This document shows positions 18,597 through 25,835 of a stretch of DNA of 64,000 nt, piece after piece (positions within the stretch are counted from its first letter, which is position 1; each line of letters begins with the position of its first letter). A program made the position numbers and the translations under genes. This DNA is from JAPOUP01 sp965203605 (lineage in GTDB: Bacteria > Pseudomonadota > Alphaproteobacteria > Rhodobacterales > Rhodobacteraceae). The stretch is from contig OZ241902.1 in NCBI GenBank assembly GCA_965203605.1, forward strand, positions 2,108,001 to 2,172,000, given 5' to 3'. Below the pieces are notes generated by a model. That model did not search any database. It worked only from the letters and a program-made list of their open reading frames with translations, and was not told the origin of the DNA.

Positions 18597-19137
18597 ATCG
18601 CCATCCAACTTTTCAAGTTTTGTACTTTGAACAGGAGGCCGGGGAGGATAAAATACAGGTGCAAAACCATGCTGAATTACTTCCCCTGTCACCCCGTCAC
18701 CTCTGTCACCTGTGGCTACCTACGGAACGCCGTATGGCGGAGACAACTCACGCTCGACGAGAAAATGATCGAACAATACAATCCAACCTGCCGCATCGAC
18801 AGATATTTAATGCGATCCACGAGCGAGAGCCGGGTTGCGCAGCCACTTTCACGAAGCAACATCTTGAGACAGGAAAGTTGAGTCTGACCAGATCAGTGTC
18901 GGACTGGCCACAGACCTTATTCGTGTACCACGGCCACCCCTACCAGCAAATTCGTATTTGGGTCTGTTGATAATGGGCTTGGAGATTGGCGCGGCCGAGG
19001 CCAGTTCCACCGCAACTCACGCCGAACACGCTGGAAAGGCGGCACTGGCAAAATGGGCGGGCGGGAAAATGACTGCGGACAAGACGGTGCTAACCGACGC
19101 CAATTGGGCGTAGCCCGGCAACATTACTGCCGTCAGG
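18597..19137 (+). other. 541 bp without a recognisable gene
   Basis: This lies between the vapC pseudogene and the transposase scar. A 125-codon reading frame starts at 18593 but its translation looks random. A 46-codon frame at 18974 (ending TVLTDANWA) could be a remnant but is not recognisable. The stretch looks like decayed accessory DNA. Confidence 0.4.
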
Positions 19138-19460
19138 GTGTCAATGGGCACCCAAAACTGACCCACCATCTACAGCCACCGGGGCGTCGGCAACCCTCCC
19201 GCGGACCGCAGGGCGCTGGCGCGGGCCTTCGTCGCCAGGGCGGTCCGCGGGAGGGTTGCCGACGCCCCGGTGGCTGTAGTGGACGTGCCTCTCCACCTCC
19301 ACCAGGTCCAGGACGGCGATGAACCTGCCGTGCCTCACGCCCAGCGGGCCGACCTCCCCGGCGAGGGCCGGGAAAAGTTCCCCTTGAAAGCGCCGCCAGG
19401 CATCTGATATGGATGATCGCAGGGACATGGAGCCGTCTCCCCGTATGTGGTGGTTTTGAC
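19138..19460 (-). pseudogene. DDE transposase N-terminal fragment, folded back on itself
   Basis: From 19428 the minus strand reads MSLRSSISDAWRRFQGELFP, ALAGEVGPLG and RHGRFIAVLDLVEVE, the N-terminus of an IS4/IS5-like transposase. After PPADR the reading continues on the opposite strand as RALARAFVARAV, a motif normally found next in such transposases. The turn lies in a perfect 40-bp inverted repeat. The left edge, with GTGTCAATGGGCACCC followed by AAAACTGACCC, resembles an IS21-type terminus. This is a composite scar with no functional transposase; family names are tentative. Confidence 0.5.
19170..19279. repeat. perfect 40-bp inverted repeat with 30-nt loop
   Basis: The arms are 19170-19209 and 19240-19279, identical in reverse complement and GC-rich. 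The arms and loop encode transposase sequence on both strands, so this is a fold-back inverted duplication within the transposase scar and not a terminator (there is no T-run). Confidence 0.85.
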
Positions 19461-20284
19461 ACCCGGCTCATACCAGAGGGACGGCTCCATATCCAGGCCC
19501 CCGATCAGAAAAAAGCGCCCGTTTCCGAAAAAAATCGCTTGATCGGGGAGTTCTGCAAGAGGCTCAAGGGTTTAGTATTTTCGATCCTCCCGAAGCCATC
19601 GCGCCTATACGAACGAGTCCGCGTCGAACCTACGACCCTACAGTGGCTGCCGTGAGATCTGATGGATCGGGTCTGCCCGCCCATTTAGCTACCCTAGCGC
19701 AATTCGACAAAAAGGGGTGGAGGGGACTAAAGGAAGCAATTGAGCGCCATGGAAAGCTCACGGGCGTGTTTGACGAACTGAGAATTCGTCAACTGGGAGA
19801 ACAACCAGGATCTGATCCATTTCAAATCCAAGTCAGGAATCATATTGATAGTCGTGAGGGCATTTGGCGCAATCTCATTGATGTAGGTTACGGAGTGAAC
19901 CAAGTCCTGCCAGTTCTATTCCAACTCGCCCGTCATGACCGACCGCCAATGCTCCATTTGCAGCAACCGGAAATTCACTTACATCCTAGCGCTCAAGCTG
20001 GATTAGGTTCGATTCTGTGCGAGATTGCCGCATCGGGAACGCAACTCGTGGTGGAGACTCACAGCAATTTCCTAATTGATAGAATTCGCATGGACATAAG
20101 GGACATAAGGGACGGCCGAACTGACCTCAAGCCGGAGGATTTATCGATCCTTTTTTTCGAACGTCATGAGGAAGACGCCAGAATTCATAACCTTCGCATA
20201 GATGCGGAAGGAAACATCCTTGACGCGCCTTACAGCTATGGAGAATTTTTCATGAATGAAATGAATAGATTATTGGGTATATAG
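19460..20284 (+). pseudogene. AAA/ABC-type ATPase of the OLD/DUF3696-like group, 5' truncated
   Basis: The open frame runs from an in-frame stop at 19457 with no ATG before 19.7 kb. Residues from about 19520 on are recognisable: PPEAIAPIRTSPRRTYDP, then a signature-like DVGYGVNQVLPVL, then QQPEIHLHPSAQ (Walker B/D-loop), VVETHSNFLIDRI (switch His) and a C-terminal ILFFERHEED. The N-terminal half with Walker A is missing, cut at the transposase scar, so ATP binding should be lost. The usual EQPE is QQPE here. It is AT-rich compared with the core genes. The next gene, a PIN nuclease, begins 2 bp after the stop. Confidence 0.75.
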
Positions 20285-20285
20285 A

Positions 20286-20753
20286 ATGTGTGCAATCATT
20301 GACACAAGTGTCTTGGGATCGATGTTTGGGGAGGAGAACACTCAACCGAGTGCGGCTCGTGAGTTCCGAAGGCGTGTGGACAAGAGCAAGCTCCTGCTTG
20401 TAATCGGCGGGAAGTTAAAGCGTGAATTGATCAGAAATAGTAACTTTAAAATTTGGTATGGTGCCGCATTGTCGGTTGGAAGGATCCGAAACGTTTCCGA
20501 CAACGAAGTCGAAAAGGAAACAGAAAACCTAAAAAAATCTGCGGTATGCCATTCAAATGATCAGCATGTACTGGCTCTCGCCAAAGTCAGCAAGGCACGC
20601 CTTCTCTATACAAGTGATCAAAATCTGATGGATGATTTCAGGAACGTTAACCTAATCCCTCACCCAAAAGGTAAGATATACAAAACTCCATCAAGCGGTG
20701 CATTCACGGAGCACCACAGGAAGCTGCTGGATCGCAATAACTGCAGGAAATAA
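20286..20753 (+). CDS. PIN-domain nuclease paired with the truncated ATPase
   Basis: This 155-residue protein begins MCAIIDTSVLGSMF, with the first acidic residue of the PIN active site. Further Asp/Glu positions lie in KLKRELIRN, CHSNDQHVLALAKVS and LLYTSDQNLMDDF. It is not of the short VapC type found upstream. Two bases separate it from the ATPase, so the two formed an operon, an arrangement typical of defence cassettes in which an ATPase gates a nuclease. It is intact but lacks a functional partner. The target (RNA or DNA) cannot be told from sequence. Confidence 0.7.
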   Translation: MCAIIDTSVLGSMFGEENTQPSAAREFRRRVDKSKLLLVIGGKLKRELIRNSNFKIWYGAALSVGRIRNVSDNEVEKETENLKKSAVCHSNDQHVLALAKVSKARLLYTSDQNLMDDFRNVNLIPHPKGKIYKTPSSGAFTEHHRKLLDRNNCRK

Positions 20754-20890
20754 GGGAATTCACTGTTTCATTGACCCGGCCTTCAGATTGGGATGTCTGC
20801 CGAACTCTTTGAGTTTCGCATGGATTGGCAGTGATCGAGTTTGCTCTATCGGTGTTGTTCGATGCTTATGGGTTCGTCAAAGCGTGATGC
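20754..20890 (+). other. right edge of the accessory island
   Basis: A short non-coding stretch between the PIN gene and the lysR stop codon. No att core, terminator or repeat other than the lysR 3' end itself was seen. Confidence 0.4.
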
Positions 20891-21796
20891 TCAGGGTCGC
20901 CGCAGCCTCAGCGCTTCGGTTCGTGCCAACCTCAATAGATGCGCCATGAACGGCTTGGTCGTGTCCACGTCGCGTGTAGCGGCATAGAGACGTCGGGTCA
21001 GTCCATTCGCGGTCAACCTCCGTGTCACATAGTCCGACCGATAGCGAATTTCCCGCACGACCCAGTCGGGCAACACCGCCACACCACGGTTCGAGGCCAC
21101 AAGCATCAGAATGACAGCCGTCAGTTCCACTTGCCTCACTGCACGGGGCTCAACCTTCGCCGGCGTAAGAAGCTGGCTGAAGACGTCAAGGCGTGCCCTC
21201 TCGACCGGATAGGTGATGAGCAGTTCGCCACGAAAGTCCTCGGCGTCGACAAACTCCTTTGCCGCCAGGGGATGCTGCGATGAGGAAACGAATACGGGCT
21301 CGTAATCAAACAGCGCGGTGAAATCCACTCCCTGCAGTTCTTCAGGATCAGAGGAAACAACCAGGTCGACCTCTTCGCGCCGCAATGCCGGAAGCGCATC
21401 GAAGGCAAGTCCGGGCCGGATGTCGACATCAACTTCGGGCCAGGCCTTCCGGAACAACTCCAGGACTGGAAGGAGCCATTCAAAACAGGCGTGGCACTCA
21501 ATTGCGATATGCAGCCGGCCCTTTCTGCCTGTCCTCAGCCTGCGGAAGTCTTCGGATAACGCCTCGACCTCCGGAAGCACCCGTTCCGCCAGTTCCAGTA
21601 GCCTCGTACCGGCCGAACTCAGCCGCAATGGCTTTGTCCTCCTGACGAACAGCTCCACCCCCGCCTGTTCCTCCAGCCCTTTCACCTGATGGCTCAGCGC
21701 GGACTGGGTAATGTTCAGCATGTCGGCCGCCCGGGCCAGGCCACCTGAGTCGTGGATCGCCTTGATCGTCCGCAGATGACGAAATTCGAGGTGCAT
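20891..21796 (-). CDS. metR: LysR-family regulator, MetR-like
   Basis: This 301-residue LysR protein starts at ATG 21796 (MHLEFRHLRTIKAIHDSGGL); ten upstream residues in the longer frame do not fit the family. The HTH (AADMLNITQSALSHQVKGLE) is followed by a substrate-binding domain with FVSSSQHPLA. It is divergent from metF across 95 bp, the classical arrangement for MetR, which responds to homocysteine. Its last 57 bp are duplicated at 17692-17748. The gene itself is complete. Confidence 0.85.
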   Translation of the reverse strand: MHLEFRHLRTIKAIHDSGGLARAADMLNITQSALSHQVKGLEEQAGVELFVRRTKPLRLSSAGTRLLELAERVLPEVEALSEDFRRLRTGRKGRLHIAIECHACFEWLLPVLELFRKAWPEVDVDIRPGLAFDALPALRREEVDLVVSSDPEELQGVDFTALFDYEPVFVSSSQHPLAAKEFVDAEDFRGELLITYPVERARLDVFSQLLTPAKVEPRAVRQVELTAVILMLVASNRGVAVLPDWVVREIRYRSDYVTRRLTANGLTRRLYAATRDVDTTKPFMAHLLRLARTEALRLRRP

Positions 21797-21828
21797 ATGA
21801 GCGGCTCTCATAACCTTCGTGAACAATA

Positions 21829-21841
21829 TGAGTTTGTTTCA
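21829..21841. promoter_or_regulatory. candidate MetR box
   Basis: TGAGTTTGTTTCA lies in the 95-bp metR-metF divergent region and matches seven of the eight fixed bases of the enterobacterial MetR consensus (TGAA, five bases, TTCA). Its position suits control of either gene. Applying the consensus to an alphaproteobacterium is an assumption. Confidence 0.4.
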
Positions 21842-21891
21842 GGAATTTTCGTTTGCCACAAGAAGATAATCCCTATGAAGGTCCCGTGCCC

Positions 21892-22794
21892 ATGCAACGC
21901 CTTTCCTTCGAGTTCTTTCCGCCCACCAACCACGCAGCCAGCGAACGTTTGTGGAGGACGGTTGGTGAACTCTCTCCGTTTGGCCCGGATTTTGTGTCCG
22001 TAACCTACGGCGCGGGAGGGACCAACCGCGCACTTACCCTTGAAACGGCAAGGGAACTCCGGGCCAGCCATGGGTTGAATGTCGCGGCCCACCTGACCTG
22101 CGTAAATTCATCGCGCGAACAGACTCTGGCAATCGCAAGACGCCTATCAGAGGCTGGAGTCCGTGAGATTCTGGCGTTGCGCGGTGACCCTCCAAAGAGC
22201 CAGGCCAGGTTTCGTCCCCATGCTTCCGGCTTCAGGGACAGCTGCGAACTCGTTTCGGCACTTGCTGACATCCCCGACCTACGGGTCCGCGTCAGCGCCT
22301 ATCCTGATCCGCATCCGGATGCGGCCCATTCCGCAGCGGATGTGAACTGGTTGAAGCGAAAGCTGGACTCTGGCGCCGAATCCGCCATCACCCAGTTCTT
22401 CTTCGAGGCCGAGACATATTTCAGATTCCGCGATGCCTGCCAGCGGGCTGGTATCGAGGCGCAGATCATTCCAGGCATACTTCCCATCCAGAATTGGGCG
22501 AAGACGCGAGAGTTCGCTCGAAGATGCGGAGCACATATTCCAAACTGGCTGGCAAACGCGTTTGAGGCAGCGCTGCGTGACGGTGGGGGACGCCAGGAAC
22601 TTCTGGCGATCTCGGTCTGCACCGAGCTTTGCAGCGACCTCATCGAAGGCGGAGTGAACCATCTGCACTTCTATACATTGAACCGACCGAAGCTGACTCA
22701 ACGGGTAATCCTTGCTCTGGGGATGATGCCGAACGGAGCGCATGAGGAAACAACGAAAACCGCAAATTGCCTGGAGGGCACTGGTCCAAATTGA
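21892..22794 (+). CDS. metF: 5,10-methylenetetrahydrofolate reductase
   Basis: MetF reduces methylene-THF to methyl-THF for methionine synthesis. From ATG 21892 the 300-residue protein begins MQRLSFEFFPPTN, the hallmark FEFFPP start, with GAAGG upstream as ribosome-binding site; a TTG at 21853 gives a 13-residue extension and is less likely. VSVTYGAGGTNR, ILALRGDP and the FMN-domain segment AITQFFFEAETYFRF are as in the family. Placed near soxBDAG, it would convert the C1 units produced by sarcosine oxidation. Confidence 0.93.
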   Translation: MQRLSFEFFPPTNHAASERLWRTVGELSPFGPDFVSVTYGAGGTNRALTLETARELRASHGLNVAAHLTCVNSSREQTLAIARRLSEAGVREILALRGDPPKSQARFRPHASGFRDSCELVSALADIPDLRVRVSAYPDPHPDAAHSAADVNWLKRKLDSGAESAITQFFFEAETYFRFRDACQRAGIEAQIIPGILPIQNWAKTREFARRCGAHIPNWLANAFEAALRDGGGRQELLAISVCTELCSDLIEGGVNHLHFYTLNRPKLTQRVILALGMMPNGAHEETTKTANCLEGTGPN

Positions 22795-23009
22795 TCGGCC
22801 CCTGGGATTGGGTACCAACTGAGCCAACCCGGTCTCGCAACATTCAAGGTCCCGTACCAGTCCGATAGCCATTTCTCCACCCGCTCCAATATCCGGAAAC
22901 TGTCGACCCGAGTTCCTGCCGATGTTGGTTCATCCCAATGCAAGGGTGAATTCGGGAGAGTGTAGCAAGTCCCAAGCCGACAAATGTAATTGACCTTTCC
23001 GAACGAACA

Positions 23010-23537
23010 ATGGAGCTAGGCGCAGTGTCACCTTTCAACGCCATATCCCCTAGCCAGATGCCCGATGCCGACACAATTCTATCGATGTCAGGGCTCGAAT
23101 TCATGCTTGCCGTTCTTGATGGACAGATCGCAGGCCCGCCCATCGGCGAGCCCATGAACTATCGCCTTGATACAGTTGAGGATGGCTATGTAACGTTCCG
23201 CGGCACTCCGATATTCGACAGCCTGAATCCAATGGGAACGGTTCACGGCGGCTGGTACGGAACTTTGCTGGATAGCGCGATGGCCTGTGCTGTGATGACA
23301 AAGGTGCCAAAGGGAGCAATGTACACCACACTGGAATACCGTGTGAACATCATCAGACCAATCCCGCTTGGGACGGAGGTCATTTCCTCCGGCCGGGTTC
23401 GCCATGCCGGCAGGTCAACCGGGATCGCCGACGGCGAGATTCGAGGTGCCGGGAACAGCAGGCTCTACGCGACCGGATCGACGACCTGTATGATTCTGCA
23501 GCGGAAATTAATGCCGACCGGAAATCGAGTCGAGTAA
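23010..23537 (+). CDS. PaaI-family hotdog thioesterase
   Basis: This is a 175-residue single hotdog domain. The motif GTVHGGWYGTLLDSAMACAV matches the HGG...D active-site helix of the PaaI/YdiI group, followed by YTTLEYRVNIIRPIPLGT and a C-terminal ATGSTTCMIL strand. It should hydrolyse a short or aromatic acyl-CoA; the substrate is unknown. It stands alone, downstream of metF with a 215-bp gap, and has its own ATG. A second start at codon 17 is possible. Confidence 0.85.
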   Translation: MELGAVSPFNAISPSQMPDADTILSMSGLEFMLAVLDGQIAGPPIGEPMNYRLDTVEDGYVTFRGTPIFDSLNPMGTVHGGWYGTLLDSAMACAVMTKVPKGAMYTTLEYRVNIIRPIPLGTEVISSGRVRHAGRSTGIADGEIRGAGNSRLYATGSTTCMILQRKLMPTGNRVE

Positions 23538-24101
23538 GGACACCGGCCTGACCGACATCACCAACTCGAAGGGCTGAATTTCCGGGTGTCCTGACGGCGA
23601 AGTTGCAGGAGTCGCAGGACTCAAGAGTATCTGACACCCGGGACTCGCTCAAACACTACGGAGAAGACAGCCTGCATGAATTCCGCATGTTTCGGAACAT
23701 GTCGCTGATGCGTTTAGGGACCGTTTAGCAGGGCATTGGATGGTCCTCCGAGGCGGTCCGTCAAATTCCACTTGCGTCATGTCCGTTTACCTTTGCCGAC
23801 GCCAAGAGCTGCCGCTGGCCCATCAGGGTCGCGTTCAGCCTCACCTGCCCGGCGTCCCGACCGCGGCGTGGATCCTCAGACTGTTACAGCCGCCCAAACC
23901 GCTCTCGCAGCATCCCGGCTTCGACGTGTGCTCCGTCCGCCCTGACTTCATCAGGCGATCACCTCCGATCCATTGAAATCCCGGAATCTGATGTCCCTGC
24001 ATCCACAGGAAAGGCTCCGCCGGATCGACCCACCATCGTTCCCTTTCAACATTCTGAATACGAACTCTCACGTCGGATTCAGCAAAGCCATCAGGTGAAC
24101 T
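23538..24101. other. 564 bp without a recognisable gene
   Basis: Short frames on both strands read as low-complexity Arg/Pro-rich translations with no family resemblance. The stretch should include the promoter of the PhyH dioxygenase gene. Confidence 0.45.
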
Positions 24102-25040
24102 ATGGGCCGAATCTCGAATCAGAGGAACCGGAGGAGGGCTTCACCGGTGTTGCCAAGCATTCCACTAACGAACGGCCGTCTGAGTCGACAGCATATCATG
24201 CAATACTGGGATGAAGGGTTTCTGTTCCCGATCCCGGTTCTGACTCCTGAAGAGGGCCGCGCCGCAAGAACCGAACTGGAAGCGATCGAGTCGGAATGGC
24301 TGGACAATGGGCTGCCGCTGCCGCTGAACACCTACAAGCGGGTCAACTCCCATTTGGTGATGCCGCTCGCAGCAAGGATCGCACGGGACCAACGCGTTCT
24401 GGATGTAATCGAAGACATTCTTGGGCCGGACATCCTGATCTATGCCGCCGAATTCTTCATCAAGGAACCTCGTACGAAACACATCGTTTCGATGCATCAG
24501 GATCTCACCTATTGGGGCCTTGGTGCCACACAGGGACTGGTTACGGCCTGGATTCCGTTCTCACCCTCAACCCCGGCATCTGGCTGTATGGATTTTGTGC
24601 GGGGAAGCCACAGGAATCCGATCCTGCCGCATGAGGATACGTTTGACAGTGACAACCTCCTTTCCCGCGGTCAGGAAATCCGGGTTGACGTCGCCGAGAA
24701 AGACAAAGTGGCGATCGAGATTCATCCGGGACAGATGTCACTGCATCATGGCCTGACAATTCATGGCTCAGGCCCGAACACCTCGGATGACAGGCGGATC
24801 GCGCTGGTCGTGCGATATTGCCGACCTGACGTTGCGCAGGAAGTGGGCGAAACCGATTACGCAATGCCTGCAAGGGGCACGGACAGACTTGGAAACTTTG
24901 TTCATGTTCCGGTGCCGGAAGTGAACTTCAGTCCGAGTTCGCTGGATCTCTATGAGGAAGTGCGCCGTGCGCAGGCCAAGGTGATGATGCGTGGCTCGAA
25001 AGGCGGCGGTGCATCGGATATCTACTCCATAACGGGCTGA
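24102..25040 (+). CDS. phytanoyl-CoA dioxygenase (PhyH) family Fe(II)/2-oxoglutarate oxygenase
   Basis: This is a 312-residue PhyH-type dioxygenase. The iron ligands are visible: His and Asp in VSMHQDLTYW and the distal His in SLHHGLTIHGSGPN, followed by RRIALVVRY, whose Arg would bind 2-oxoglutarate. The first 30 basic residues may be an over-long N-terminus; starts near MQYWDEGFLF are possible. It is followed 98 bp later by an HD-domain gene. The pair resembles PhnY/PhnZ and TmpA/TmpB, where the dioxygenase hydroxylates a phosphonate next to phosphorus. Other substrates, such as an onium acid, cannot be excluded. Confidence 0.85.
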   Translation: MGRISNQRNRRRASPVLPSIPLTNGRLSRQHIMQYWDEGFLFPIPVLTPEEGRAARTELEAIESEWLDNGLPLPLNTYKRVNSHLVMPLAARIARDQRVLDVIEDILGPDILIYAAEFFIKEPRTKHIVSMHQDLTYWGLGATQGLVTAWIPFSPSTPASGCMDFVRGSHRNPILPHEDTFDSDNLLSRGQEIRVDVAEKDKVAIEIHPGQMSLHHGLTIHGSGPNTSDDRRIALVVRYCRPDVAQEVGETDYAMPARGTDRLGNFVHVPVPEVNFSPSSLDLYEEVRRAQAKVMMRGSKGGGASDIYSITG

Positions 25041-25138
25041 AATCCCATAGGGCATGGCGACACAGGGCATATATGTGCGTACGAACACCGCAATCCGTCT
25101 CTGCGGAGCCGGAGTCCCTTGTTGAAAGGAATCCAGTA

Positions 25139-25741
25139 ATGGAGAAGGTGAAATTCACCCAGATGAAGGACGGCGACAAAGAGGACTACGATTTCCTCAC
25201 CGTTCACGAAACCGAATACGCCGCCGGCACAGCTGATCGACTGTTAAGGGCTCTGGTTGAGCTTGACGAAAGCCTTTCAGGATACCAGATCACGCGACTT
25301 GGACATTCGCTCCAATCGGCCACGCGAGCGGAGCGGGATGGTGCGGACACAGACTGGATCGTCTCGGCGCTTCTGCACGATATCGGAGATATCTACGCCC
25401 CGTACAATCACGACGAATACGCCGCCGCGGTCCTTAGGCCGTTCGTGAGGGAACAGTGTTCATGGACTGTCGAGAAACACGGAGATTTTCAATTGGTCTA
25501 TTACGCTCGACATGTAGGTGCCGATCCCACGAAACGTGAGGCCTACCGTGGGCATCCTTACTTCGACGACTGTGTCGAATTCTGTGAGCTCTGGGATCAG
25601 TCAAGCTTTGATCCCAACTATGATACGCTTCCGATTGAACACTTCGTTGACCGGGTGCGGGAAGTGTTCGCGCGCAAGCCCTATGACCCAGATGTAACCC
25701 GGACAGGCGCGCGTGAACCTCTCAGGATCATGGCGAATTGA
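25139..25741 (+). CDS. HD-domain protein, PhnZ/TmpB-like oxygenase candidate
   Basis: This 200-residue HD protein starts at ATG 25139 with GAAAGGA upstream. LGHSLQSATRAERDGAD and VSALLHDIGDIYAPYNHDEY give the H...HD...H iron-binding pattern. PhnZ and TmpB use such a site as a mixed-valence di-iron centre that splits the C-P bond of a hydroxyphosphonate after PhyH-type hydroxylation. The order dioxygenase then HD protein fits this. The protein differs from PhnZ in the middle region, so a different oxidised substrate, or a plain phosphohydrolase activity, is possible. Confidence 0.7.
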   Translation: MEKVKFTQMKDGDKEDYDFLTVHETEYAAGTADRLLRALVELDESLSGYQITRLGHSLQSATRAERDGADTDWIVSALLHDIGDIYAPYNHDEYAAAVLRPFVREQCSWTVEKHGDFQLVYYARHVGADPTKREAYRGHPYFDDCVEFCELWDQSSFDPNYDTLPIEHFVDRVREVFARKPYDPDVTRTGAREPLRIMAN

Positions 25742-25835
25742 TCGAGTCGTTCTGGAGCCGCATTCCCGCGCGGTAACTCCCTTGGCGAGGACCGATCACA
25801 CCAATGGATCTATCGGTCTTCACGGCAAGCGGTGC

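Noticed and set aside
18593..18970. 125-codon frame after the vapC pseudogene
   Set aside because: No ribosome-binding site or family resemblance, and the translation has the composition of a chance frame.
19170..19279. Strong hairpin as a Rho-independent terminator
   Set aside because: The 40-bp arms encode transposase sequence and no T-run follows; it is an inverted duplication.
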